A stretch of DNA of 6,511 bases from Candidatus Cloacimonadota bacterium. GTDB lineage: Bacteria > Cloacimonadota > Cloacimonadia > Cloacimonadales > TCS61. Location of the stretch: assembly GCA_018654125.1 (NCBI GenBank), contig JABIME010000304.1:1-6511 (forward strand). Reading direction: 5' to 3'. Shown here one piece after another: positions 1-5,946 of this stretch (positions within the stretch are counted from its first letter, which is position 1; each line of letters begins with the position of its first letter). Position numbers and translations under genes: made by a program. The notes below the pieces were generated by a model, which saw nothing but the letters and a program-made list of their open reading frames with translations, searched no databases and was not told the origin of the DNA.

Positions 1-99
1 CCTTATGAGGGTCATGGTTATCGAGCTAGAAGATCCGGGCTTCATGTTCTTGCAGAAATGATAGAATGGTTTGATAGATTTGTGAAAAACAAAAAGTAG
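1..99 (+). CDS. S9-family serine peptidase (prolyl oligopeptidase type), C-terminal end only
   Basis: The first 32 codons form an open frame that ends at TAG (97-99), and the gene begins outside the window. The peptide opens PYEGHGYRARRSGLHVLAEM and continues with a Trp-Phe-rich amphipathic helix to a lysine-rich end. This matches the end of the alpha/beta-hydrolase domain of S9 peptidases (the acylaminoacyl-peptidase and glutamyl-peptidase-like groups), where an E-x-H-G-[FY] motif carries the catalytic histidine and is followed by a final helix. The proposed catalytic His is codon 5 (13-15). The catalytic Ser and Asp lie upstream and cannot be checked. Such enzymes cleave peptides or oligopeptides in the periplasm or cytoplasm. 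The stop is followed with no gap by the stop of the convergent VOC gene, and I see no convincing terminator between them. Family assignment is fairly secure from the motif; subfamily and substrate cannot be determined from 32 residues. Confidence 0.72.
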   Translation, partial: PYEGHGYRARRSGLHVLAEMIEWFDRFVKNKK

Positions 100-447
100 T
101 TAAATTTTCATCTTCTTTTCAAACCATTGAAATTCAATTATTCTCTCTTCAGGATCTTTCGCAAAGAAATGATAAATTCTATATTTCGGATTCATCTTTG
201 GTTTGTCTTCTGCAATTGTATAAAATCTTGAATATATCGCATCAACTTCTCCTTTTGTTTCATAAAAGAATGTTATCATTCCACAACTATCTACAACTTC
301 CCTATCGCAAAGACCAAATAGCATATTTCCAAATTTGAAAATACAGCAATCGGCTTGTTCTAGCCAGACAGTACAACCAATTTCTTCAAGATAGAATTTC
401 TTTATCAGATCTAATCTCTTTGTTTTAAAGAATATAATTCCATTCAT
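100..447 (-). CDS. VOC (glyoxalase/bleomycin-resistance fold) family protein, 115 aa
   Basis: This is a small single-domain protein. Its N-terminus, MNGIIFFKTKRLDLIKKFYL, gives the beta strand plus 'exxKKFY' helix that opens a vicinal-oxygen-chelate module. Next come strands around LEQADCCIFKFGN (29-41), a second strand MITFFYET (57-64) and helix, and a last strand pair ending KDPEERIIEFQ (97-107). In the family the glutamate of this final D-P-[DE]-x-x-x-x-E-F motif is often a metal ligand (here E105). H93 is another possible ligand. VOC enzymes include isomerases, dioxygenases and thiol transferases, and the sequence does not reveal the substrate. An upstream TTG (504) would add 19 residues, but I chose the ATG at 447 because an AGGAG sits 8 bases before it and homologous folds begin at this strand. 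It is transcribed divergently from hrcA and converges on the peptidase gene, sharing no obvious role with either. Confidence 0.82.
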   Translation of the reverse strand: MNGIIFFKTKRLDLIKKFYLEEIGCTVWLEQADCCIFKFGNMLFGLCDREVVDSCGMITFFYETKGEVDAIYSRFYTIAEDKPKMNPKYRIYHFFAKDPEERIIEFQWFEKKMKI

Positions 448-454
448 ATAATTA

Positions 455-460
455 ACTCCT
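455..460 (-). promoter_or_regulatory. Ribosome binding site of the VOC gene
   Basis: On the minus strand AGGAGT lies 8 bases upstream of the ATG at 447. It fixes the start there instead of at the upstream TTG at 504, which itself falls inside a TTGACA promoter box. Confidence 0.75.
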
Positions 461-474
461 ATTTTATTAGTGAG

Positions 475-504
475 ATTGTCTTGAATAATCAATATTAATG
501 TCAA
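475..504 (-). promoter_or_regulatory. Candidate sigma70-type promoter of the VOC gene
   Basis: Minus-strand TTGACA (504-499) is followed after 18 bases by GACAAT (480-475), a 4/6 match to the -10 consensus. It lies about 27 bases upstream of the VOC start codon. The -35 is perfect, the -10 is mediocre, and the surroundings are very AT-rich, so chance matches are possible. Confidence 0.42.
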
Positions 505-570
505 ATAAATAACTTAATATTAATTTTGGAAATTTGCAGAAAGCGGAGCAACAGAACACCTAACGATTTA

Positions 571-597
571 TTAGCACTCTTTTGGTTTGTCTGCTAA
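571..597. promoter_or_regulatory. CIRCE-like operator 1 (HrcA binding site), upstream of the -35 box
   Basis: TTAGCACTC (571-579), 9 bases, then GTCTGCTAA (589-597). The consensus CIRCE is TTAGCACTC-N9-GAGTGCTAA. The left arm is perfect and the right arm matches at 7 of 9 positions. It lies directly upstream of the hrcA promoter and 90 bases before the hrcA start codon. Established role: binding of HrcA represses the chaperone operon until heat shock titrates GroEL away from HrcA. Confidence 0.88.
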
Positions 598-605
598 AAA
601 ATGAT

Positions 606-633
606 TTGACATTTGAATTATCGAAATTAAATT
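606..633 (+). promoter_or_regulatory. Candidate sigma70-type promoter of the hrcA-grpE-dnaK-dnaJ operon
   Basis: TTGACA (606-611), a 16-base spacer and TAAATT (628-633, 4/6 to the -10 consensus). Transcription would start near 640, about 48 bases ahead of the hrcA ATG. The box pair lies between two CIRCE-like operators, as expected for an HrcA-repressed vegetative promoter. Confidence 0.6.
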
Positions 634-641
634 GTCCCTAG

Positions 642-668
642 TTAGCAGTTGAGAATAATTTCTGCTAA
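642..668. promoter_or_regulatory. CIRCE-like operator 2 (degenerate), at the predicted transcript start
   Basis: TTAGCAGTT (642-650), 9 bases, then TTCTGCTAA (660-668), so it has the same 9-9-9 geometry as CIRCE. The left arm matches the consensus at 7 of 9 positions and the right arm at 6 of 9. The inner TTAGCAG/CTGCTAA pairing is a perfect 7-bp inverted repeat. It would cover roughly +2 to +28 of the transcript and could also fold as an RNA stem just ahead of the hrcA ribosome binding site (AAGGGG, 675-680). Its match to the arms of operator 1 makes chance unlikely, though HrcA binding is inferred. Confidence 0.72.
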
Positions 669-687
669 TAATTGAAGGGGAAATAAG

Positions 688-1734
688 ATGAAAAAGAATG
701 AAATTCGTAGAGGGCAGGTGCTGAAGCATGTTGTAGAAGAATATGCTATCTCTTGTGAGCCAATATCTTCTAAACTGATCTGCGAAAAATATTTAGAAAA
801 TACAAGCCCCGCAACAATTAGGATAGATCTGAACAAGCTGGAAAAAGCTAACCTTATCTATCAACCTCATACTTCTGCCGGTAGGATTCCAACCATTACT
901 GGCTACCGTACTTATATTGAAAAAAGCGCCAATGAAATAGCTAAAACTCAATTTGAAAGAGCCGATATCCTGCGTGATATTCTTATAAAACATTATAAAG
1001 ATACACCACTTGCTCTACATTATATTATGCAACTACTTGCGCGTGAAACAGATCAGCTTAGCTTTGTTGCAGAGCCAGAAGTATCTTATGGCTACTTAGA
1101 AAAGCTTGATGTTTTTAAAATATCAAGTGACAAACTACTCTTTGTGGTAAGTTTAGATTCCGGCCTTGATAAAACAGTTATCTTAAAATGTGATCACAAT
1201 ATTTCTCCTACTCAGCTCAAAGCAATCGTTCGTTATATAAATGATACTTTGGCAGGTCAGAGAATATTTGATATTCAAAATACTGTTTTGGAAGAACTTG
1301 CAGAAAAAGTTACCGAAGAGAATATTATTTTAAAGCAATTCCTAGAAGAGCTTCAAAATGCTTTTTCTGAGATCAACAACTATTATATTCATTTTGATGG
1401 AAATATTTCGTTTTTGGAACAACCGGAATTCAATGATAAAAAATCTATTCTGACTTTTCTTAATTTTATGCAAAGGCAAGATCACCTGATAAACTTGATG
1501 CAGGAAAAAGAGACCAGCTCTTGGAACATTTTGATGGGTGAAGATTTTGCTCAGCCAGAATTCACAAATTATGCAATGATCTTTGCTAAATATGAGATCT
1601 TTGGAATTCCTGGATATTTAGGAGTTTTAGGACCAATAAGAATGAATTATGCAAAAAATATAGCAATAATTAGAGATATTGCGAACATAATAACAGAAAC
1701 CACGAAAAAAGGAATGGTGGTACCAAAAAAATGA
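688..1734 (+). CDS. hrcA: Heat-inducible transcription repressor HrcA
   Basis: HrcA is the dimeric repressor that binds CIRCE operators and needs GroEL to keep its active fold. The 348-aa length is normal. The N-terminal winged helix spans about residues 5-80: EPISSKLICEKY, the recognition segment SPATIRIDLNKLE (40-52), and the wing PHTSAGRIPT followed by GYR (60-74). The central GAF-like domain follows, and the C-terminal signature GVLGPIRMNY (312-321) is intact. One oddity is I46, where the family almost always has Asn (SxATIRNxM). The ATG at 688 is preceded by AAGGGG at 7 bases and gives the expected N-terminus. It is the first gene of the operon and its stop overlaps the grpE start (ATGA, 1731-1734). 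The two CIRCE-like operators just upstream imply autorepression of the whole operon. Identification is secure. Confidence 0.97.
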   Translation: MKKNEIRRGQVLKHVVEEYAISCEPISSKLICEKYLENTSPATIRIDLNKLEKANLIYQPHTSAGRIPTITGYRTYIEKSANEIAKTQFERADILRDILIKHYKDTPLALHYIMQLLARETDQLSFVAEPEVSYGYLEKLDVFKISSDKLLFVVSLDSGLDKTVILKCDHNISPTQLKAIVRYINDTLAGQRIFDIQNTVLEELAEKVTEENIILKQFLEELQNAFSEINNYYIHFDGNISFLEQPEFNDKKSILTFLNFMQRQDHLINLMQEKETSSWNILMGEDFAQPEFTNYAMIFAKYEIFGIPGYLGVLGPIRMNYAKNIAIIRDIANIITETTKKGMVVPKK

Positions 1735-2294
1735 CAAAGAAAAAAAGTGAAAAAAAGCCAGAAGAAAAGAAGCGGAAGAAAGTACTCACACTTGAAGAGA
1801 AGTATCAAAATCTTTTAGCAGAAAATGCAGAGCTTAAAGATAAGTGGGTACGCAGTGCTGCAGAGTTTGAGAATTACCGACGTAGAACCATCTCAGAGAA
1901 ATCTGATTGGATAAAAAATGCTACTGAGCGAATCGTACTAGAACTTTGTGATGTACTAGATAATTTCGAACGCGCGATGCATCCTGAAGCAGAAAAAAAT
2001 CGTGAATCGTATGAAAAAGGAATTGAACTCATTTTTCAACAATTGGATGGAGTTCTAAAAAAAGAAGGTGTAGAAAAGATAGAAGCATTTGGAGAAGAAT
2101 TTGATCCACAGTTTCATGAAGCTCTGGCTCATATTCCTTCCGAATTAGAAGATAATAAGATCGCGGCTGTTATACAAAACGGTTACACAATGAACTCAAA
2201 GGTTATAAGGCCTGCGCGTGTAGCAGTTTCTAACGGAGAAAAGCCGGAAGCAGTAAAAACTAATAAAGATAAGAAAAAAAAGAATAAGGCATAA
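1731..2294 (+). CDS. grpE: Nucleotide exchange factor GrpE
   Basis: GrpE is a cytoplasmic dimer that releases ADP from DnaK and resets the chaperone cycle. The protein is 187 aa, which is usual. A lysine-rich N-terminal tail (1-17) is followed by a long coiled-coil helix (about 20-85) containing AEFENYRRR (44-52) and [10 protein letters not shown] (73-82). Then come the family motif FDPQFHEAL (124-132) and the beta-domain signature GY...RPARVAVS (151-167). A second lysine-rich tail closes the protein (about 176-186). The start codon overlaps the hrcA stop in an ATGA. Only a loose GGTGG lies 10 bases upstream, so translation is probably coupled to hrcA. The first codons contain two A7 runs (1740-1746 and 1750-1756). 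Identification is secure; the basic tails are longer than I would expect but fit the AT-rich composition. Confidence 0.96.
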   Translation: MTKKKSEKKPEEKKRKKVLTLEEKYQNLLAENAELKDKWVRSAAEFENYRRRTISEKSDWIKNATERIVLELCDVLDNFERAMHPEAEKNRESYEKGIELIFQQLDGVLKKEGVEKIEAFGEEFDPQFHEALAHIPSELEDNKIAAVIQNGYTMNSKVIRPARVAVSNGEKPEAVKTNKDKKKKNKA

Positions 2295-2295
2295 T

Positions 2296-2300
2296 GGAGG
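2296..2300 (+). promoter_or_regulatory. Ribosome binding site that sets the dnaK start
   Basis: GGAGG lies 5 bases ahead of the ATG at 2306. An in-frame ATG at 2294 overlaps the grpE stop (TAATG) and would add four residues (MEDI), but this Shine-Dalgarno sequence would then lie inside the coding region. The start at 2306 gives the standard [14 protein letters not shown] terminus. Confidence 0.85.
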
Positions 2301-2305
2301 ATATT

Positions 2306-4285
2306 ATGGGAAAGATTATTGGAATCGACCTTGGAACAACAAACTCTTGCGTTAGTGTAATGGAAGGTGGAAAACCAACCGTTATTCAAAATGCAGAAGG
2401 TACAAGAACTACACCATCTGTAGTTGCTTTTACAAAAGACAAACAAAGATTAGTAGGACAGCTGGCAAAACGTCAGGCTGTTACAAATCCGAAGAATACA
2501 GTTTCTTCAATTAAAAGATTTATGGGAAGACAACTTAATGAAGTTGGCTCTGAAATTCAAAATGTTAACTATCAAATAAAAGGTGGAAAATTCGGTGAAG
2601 CTACAGTTCATATTGATGTAGAAAATAAAGATTTCACACCTCAAGAAATTTCTGCAATGGTTCTTATAAAAATGAAAGAAACTGCAGAAGCCCATCTTGG
2701 AACAGAGATCACAGAAGCTGTAGTTACAGTTCCTGCATATTTCAATGATGCTCAAAGACAAGCTACAAAAGATGCTGGTAAAATTGCCGGACTAGATGTT
2801 AAAAGAATCATAAATGAGCCAACTGCTGCTGCATTAGCATACGGACTCGAAAGTAAAAAAGAAGAAAAAGTAGCTGTTTATGACCTTGGTGGTGGAACAT
2901 TTGATATTTCAATATTGGAAGTTGCAGAAGGCGTTGTGGAAGTTTTATCTACAAACGGTGATACTCACCTCGGTGGAGATGACTTCGATAAGAAGATTAT
3001 GGATTGGATCCTTGAAGAATTCAAGAAAAGTGAAGGTGTAGATATTTCTGGTGATGCTATGGCGCTGCAAAGAGTTAAAGAAGCTGCAGAAAAAGCTAAG
3101 ATCGAACTTTCTGGAACCCCAACAACAAACATCAATCTGCCATTTATTACAGCAGATGCTTCCGGACCAAAACACCTTAATCTTGATCTTTCACTTGCAC
3201 AATTCAACAGAATGATCAGTGGTCTTGTTGCACGTTCAATAGATCCTTGTAAAATTGCACTTAAAGATGCTAAACTTTCTGCTAGTGACATTGATGAAAT
3301 CCTTGTTGTAGGTGGAAGCACAAGAGTTCCTGCAGTTATAGAAGCTGTAGAAAAATTCTTCGGTAAAAAGGCTAATAAGAGTGTGAATCCTGACGAAGTT
3401 GTTGCCGTTGGTGCTGCTATTCAGGGTGGAATTTTGGCAGGTGATGAAAACCTTAATGACATTCTACTTCTTGATGTAACTCCACTCTCTTTGGGTATCG
3501 AAACTCTTGGTGGCGTAATGACATCACTTATAGAAAGAAATACAACCATTCCAACTAAGAAGAGCCAGGTGTTCTCAACTGCTGCAGATAATCAGCCGGC
3601 CGTTAGCATTGTAGTTCTTCAAGGGGAACGTTCTATGGCTGCAGACAACAGAAGACTTGGTAACTTTGAGCTTACCGGAATTCCTGCTGCACCACGTGGT
3701 GTTCCACAAATTGAAGTAACTTTTGATATTGACGCAAATGGAATTTTACACGTTCACGCAAAAGATAAGGGAACAGGGCAAGAACAGTCTATCAAGATAG
3801 AAAGAACTGGTTCTTTGGATGAAAGTGAAATTGAAAGAATGGTAAAAGATGCTGAAGCTCATGCTGATGAAGATGCAAAACAAAAAGAATCAATTACCGC
3901 TCGTAACGAACTTGATACTCTTATATTCTCTACAGAAAAAAGTATGGAAGAGCATGGTGATAAGTTGAAGGACGATGAAAAGAAACCTATCGAAGAAGCG
4001 ATAAAGGAAGCTAAAGAAAAACTTGAAGAGCTTAATAAAAATTCAGCTTCCAAAGAAGAATACGAAGCAGTTCGTGATGATCTTGCCAAAAAGGCTCAAA
4101 AAATTGGTGAGATAATTTATGCAGAAATGCAAAAAGAGCAACAAGCTCAAGGCGGAACAAATCCTAATATGGGAAATGCAGATTTTGATCCAAGCAAAAT
4201 GGGTGGACAGAATCAGCAGCAAGAACCAAAAAAAGATGGACCTGTAGACGCTGATTTTGAAGTTGTAGACGAAGAAGAAAAATAG
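2306..4285 (+). CDS. dnaK: Molecular chaperone DnaK (Hsp70)
   Basis: DnaK is the ATP-dependent chaperone that binds exposed hydrophobic stretches of unfolded proteins, working with DnaJ and GrpE in the cytoplasm. From the ATG at 2306 it has 659 residues, slightly longer than E. coli DnaK (638). The nucleotide-binding domain shows phosphate motif 1 IDLGTTNS (7-14), [10 protein letters not shown] (171-180), phosphate motif 2 YDLGGGTFD (192-200, Thr198 at the autophosphorylation position) and adenosine motif [10 protein letters not shown] (333-342). The interdomain linker is [13 protein letters not shown] (385-397). The beta-sandwich substrate domain (about 390-500) includes [12 protein letters not shown] and [19 protein letters not shown] helical lid follows, then a disordered Gln/Asn/Gly-rich stretch and an acidic tail ending [12 protein letters not shown]. 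No key residue is missing. It lies 11 bases downstream of grpE and 87 bases before dnaJ. Identification is secure. Confidence 0.98.
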   Translation: MGKIIGIDLGTTNSCVSVMEGGKPTVIQNAEGTRTTPSVVAFTKDKQRLVGQLAKRQAVTNPKNTVSSIKRFMGRQLNEVGSEIQNVNYQIKGGKFGEATVHIDVENKDFTPQEISAMVLIKMKETAEAHLGTEITEAVVTVPAYFNDAQRQATKDAGKIAGLDVKRIINEPTAAALAYGLESKKEEKVAVYDLGGGTFDISILEVAEGVVEVLSTNGDTHLGGDDFDKKIMDWILEEFKKSEGVDISGDAMALQRVKEAAEKAKIELSGTPTTNINLPFITADASGPKHLNLDLSLAQFNRMISGLVARSIDPCKIALKDAKLSASDIDEILVVGGSTRVPAVIEAVEKFFGKKANKSVNPDEVVAVGAAIQGGILAGDENLNDILLLDVTPLSLGIETLGGVMTSLIERNTTIPTKKSQVFSTAADNQPAVSIVVLQGERSMAADNRRLGNFELTGIPAAPRGVPQIEVTFDIDANGILHVHAKDKGTGQEQSIKIERTGSLDESEIERMVKDAEAHADEDAKQKESITARNELDTLIFSTEKSMEEHGDKLKDDEKKPIEEAIKEAKEKLEELNKNSASKEEYEAVRDDLAKKAQKIGEIIYAEMQKEQQAQGGTNPNMGNADFDPSKMGGQNQQQEPKKDGPVDADFEVVDEEEK

Positions 4286-4323
4286 TTAAGCACAAAACAT
4301 AAATTGTATCGATATAGAATTTT

Positions 4324-4351
4324 ACCTTGCGGAGTTAACGCTTTGCAAGGT
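4324..4351 (+). other. Hairpin in the dnaK-dnaJ gap
   Basis: ACCTTGC (4324-4330) pairs with GCAAGGT (4345-4351), a perfect 7-bp stem with a 14-base loop. It is followed by an A/T mix without a T run, so it does not look like an intrinsic terminator. It ends 12 bases before the dnaJ ribosome binding site. An RNA-processing, stability or partial-attenuation role is possible but inferred. Confidence 0.45.
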
Positions 4352-4362
4352 TGAATTATTAA

Positions 4363-4368
4363 AGGGAG
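4363..4368 (+). promoter_or_regulatory. Ribosome binding site of dnaJ
   Basis: AGGGAG ends 4 bases before the ATG at 4373 and only 1 base before the ATG at 4370. The spacing and the typical [11 protein letters not shown] terminus favour 4373. Both ATGs are in frame, so the difference is one Met. Confidence 0.7.
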
Positions 4369-4372
4369 TATG

Positions 4373-5527
4373 ATGGCAAAGAGAGATTATTATGAAGTTT
4401 TGGGATTAGATAAAAATGCTAATTCATCTGAGATAAAAAAAGCATATCGCAAATTGGCGATGAAGTATCATCCCGACAAAAACAACAACGATAAAGCAGC
4501 TGAAGAGAAGTTTAAGGAAGCATCGGAAGCCTATGAAGTTCTAAGTGATGACAGCAAGAAGCAGAGATACGATCAGTTTGGTCATGCTGGAATGGAAGGT
4601 GCTTTTGGTGGTGGTGGATTTGGCTGGGATAATTTTTCACATGCCTCAGATTTTTCTGATATTTTTGGAAGTGGCGGACTTGGCAGTATTTTTGAAGGTC
4701 TGTTCGGTTCTGGTTTTGGCGGCGGCAGAGGTAGAAGAAGAAGTAATCAAGGTGAAGATCTGCAAATCTCTCTCTCTCTCACCTTAGAAGAAATTGCCAA
4801 AGGGATCAGTAAAAAAATAAAGATAAACATTCAAGATACTTGTGAAACTTGCGATGGCTCCGGTTCTCAAGATGGCTCTGTAGAAACTTGTAGTCAGTGT
4901 AATGGCTCTGGTCAGGTACGGCAAATGACACGCTCATTATTTGGTCAAATGCAAACAGTTGTGGAATGTCCTTCCTGCCATGGTGAAGGAAAGATCATTA
5001 AAAATCGCTGCCCAAAATGTAGAGGTGAAGGACGTACAAAAAAAGCAAAAACCATCAGTATAAAAATTCCTGCAGGCGTTTCTGAGGGACAATATATCCG
5101 CCTTCGTGGTCAGGGCAATATGGGGAAGCGTGGTGGAGAGCATGGTGATATCTTAGTTCATATTCAAGAAAAAGAGCACAATATTTTTGAACGCCAAGAT
5201 GCAGATCTTGTTTGTGAATTTCCTATAAGTTTTTCTCAAGCTGCAATGGGAACAGATATAATGGTTCCAACATTAACCGGAAAGGTTAAGATGAAAATTC
5301 CTGCTGGAACACAAAGCAGTAAGGTGTTCCGATTACGTTCTCAAGGTCTACCTCATGTGAATTCATCATATCATGGAGATCTGTTTATTAAAATTCATGT
5401 AATAACTCCCACCAGATTAAATTCAGAAGAAAAAGATCTATTTGAAAAACTGGCAAAATTTGATTCCGAAAAGAAATTAAATCCAGAGAAAAGCTTCTTT
5501 AGTAAATTAAAGAAATTCTTCGTTTAA
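4373..5527 (+). CDS. dnaJ: Chaperone protein DnaJ (Hsp40, type I)
   Basis: DnaJ delivers substrates to DnaK and stimulates its ATPase. It has 384 aa with the full type I layout. The J domain (1-70) begins [12 protein letters not shown] and carries the essential HPD at 33-35. A Gly/Phe-rich linker spans about 73-120. The zinc-finger domain has four complete CxxCxGxG repeats: C157/C160, C173/C176, C199/C202 and C213/C216. The C-terminal substrate-binding beta domains include [18 protein letters not shown] (231-248) and the second repeat [18 protein letters not shown] (308-325). The protein ends in a short basic/aromatic tail. The coding region contains a (TC)7 tract at 4767-4780, which encodes the first strand of the C-terminal part. 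It is the last gene of the operon, followed by a strong terminator. Identification is secure. Confidence 0.97.
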   Translation: MAKRDYYEVLGLDKNANSSEIKKAYRKLAMKYHPDKNNNDKAAEEKFKEASEAYEVLSDDSKKQRYDQFGHAGMEGAFGGGGFGWDNFSHASDFSDIFGSGGLGSIFEGLFGSGFGGGRGRRRSNQGEDLQISLSLTLEEIAKGISKKIKINIQDTCETCDGSGSQDGSVETCSQCNGSGQVRQMTRSLFGQMQTVVECPSCHGEGKIIKNRCPKCRGEGRTKKAKTISIKIPAGVSEGQYIRLRGQGNMGKRGGEHGDILVHIQEKEHNIFERQDADLVCEFPISFSQAAMGTDIMVPTLTGKVKMKIPAGTQSSKVFRLRSQGLPHVNSSYHGDLFIKIHVITPTRLNSEEKDLFEKLAKFDSEKKLNPEKSFFSKLKKFFV

Positions 5528-5548
5528 AACAATAAATATAGTTATATT

Positions 5549-5577
5549 AAGCCTGCTGAAATACAGCAGGCTTTTTT
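5549..5577 (+). terminator. Intrinsic terminator of the hrcA-grpE-dnaK-dnaJ operon
   Basis: A perfect GC-rich stem GCCTGCTG/CAGCAGGC (5551-5558 with 5564-5571), extended by two A-T pairs, has a 5-base AAATA loop. It runs straight into six T residues (5572-5577). It begins 22 bases after the dnaJ stop. Confidence 0.93.
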
Positions 5578-5584
5578 ATTATAC

Positions 5585-5611
5585 TTGACATCTATCTTAC
5601 AATATTTCAAT
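5585..5611 (+). promoter_or_regulatory. Candidate promoter of the downstream two-gene unit
   Basis: TTGACA (5585-5590) lies 7 bases after the terminator's T run. The best -10 choices are TTCAAT (5606-5611, 15-base spacer) or TAGGAT (5611-5616, 20-base spacer), both 4/6 matches with imperfect spacing. The -35 is clear and the -10 is uncertain. Confidence 0.45.
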
Positions 5612-5627
5612 AGGATAGAAGAATTTC

Positions 5628-5633
5628 AGGAGG
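5628..5633 (+). promoter_or_regulatory. Ribosome binding site of the 86-aa membrane protein
   Basis: A perfect AGGAGG sits 5 bases ahead of the ATG at 5639. It rules out the in-frame TTG at 5585, which lies inside the -35 box. Confidence 0.85.
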
Positions 5634-5638
5634 ATATT

Positions 5639-5899
5639 ATGTTAGAGATTTTTCTTGGATTAGCGCTAATTAGTATAGCATGGGGGGCTGTTTCTTCTAT
5701 TGCGATCACCAGTTTTTTATCTAAACGCGGACATAAAATCAACTATCTATTCTTAAGGGTACTCATCTTAAAATACATCCATGAATATGCCAAAATTACC
5801 AAAGAAAAAACAGGAAAAACCGGTGGTTGGTTTTATTCCTATATAATTTCTATGAACCTGGCTCTGTTATTTGCACTTATTGGATTGATCTTAAAATAG
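5639..5899 (+). CDS. Small two-span membrane protein of unknown function, 86 aa
   Basis: I do not recognise a named family. The protein begins MLEIFLGLAL and has two hydrophobic segments, about residues 3-27 and 65-85. A central basic, amphipathic stretch joins them (SKRGHKINYLFLR, then KYIHEYAKITKEKTGKTG, about 28-62). With both ends lipophilic and a Lys/Arg-rich middle, a hairpin topology with the loop in the cytoplasm is likely by the positive-inside rule. The second segment starts at an aromatic WFYSY cluster. A perfect Shine-Dalgarno site and clean reading frame support a real gene. It is separated from dnaJ by a terminator and has its own candidate promoter, so it is probably not part of the heat-shock operon. 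The next gene starts 47 bases downstream and may be co-transcribed. Function is unknown. Confidence 0.8.
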   Translation: MLEIFLGLALISIAWGAVSSIAITSFLSKRGHKINYLFLRVLILKYIHEYAKITKEKTGKTGGWFYSYIISMNLALLFALIGLILK

Positions 5900-5924
5900 T
5901 ACACTTCTGCCGTACTAAGATTTT
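5893..5924 (+). other. Weak hairpin at the end of the 86-aa gene
   Basis: TAGTAC (5897-5902, including the stop codon) pairs with GTACTA (5912-5917). Outer AAAA/TTTT can pair across a 3-base AGA bulge. It is A/T-rich and only loosely terminator-like, so read-through into the next gene seems likely. Confidence 0.25.
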
Positions 5925-5934
5925 AAAAAAATAC

Positions 5935-5941
5935 AAAGGAG
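5935..5941 (+). promoter_or_regulatory. Ribosome binding site of the 160-aa secreted protein
   Basis: AAAGGAG is placed 5 bases ahead of the ATG at 5947. This start yields a proper signal peptide at the N-terminus, whereas an open frame extending to 5827 would run through the preceding gene and bury the signal. Confidence 0.85.
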
Positions 5942-5946
5942 CATTT

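Noticed and set aside
126..138. Inverted repeat ATTGAA-A-TTCAAT as a terminator for the peptidase gene
   Set aside because: It has only a one-base loop, low GC and no T run in the right place, and it lies within VOC coding sequence.
2965..3321. A 118-aa open frame antisense to dnaK
   Set aside because: It lies wholly within the conserved dnaK gene, has no good ribosome binding site that I can see, and its Ser/Leu/Ile-rich composition is what antisense reading of Glu/Lys/Ala-rich DnaK produces.
3859..4089. A Ser-rich 76-aa open frame antisense to the dnaK lid region
   Set aside because: The serine-rich content is the mirror of GAA/GCT-rich helical lid codons; it is a shadow of dnaK.
4286..4320. 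A separate promoter for dnaJ in the gap after dnaK
   Set aside because: TATAGA at 4313-4318 resembles a -10 box, but the nearest -35-like sequence (TTAAGC, 4286-4291) is 21 bases away and weak.
4545..4787. An 80-aa + strand open frame in another frame of dnaJ
   Set aside because: It overlaps the J domain and Gly/Phe linker, and its Val/Leu content comes from frame-shifted Gly codons.
5827..5946. An N-terminal extension of the secreted protein by 40 residues
   Set aside because: It would overlap the 86-aa gene out of frame and bury the signal peptide; AAAGGAG points to the ATG at 5947.
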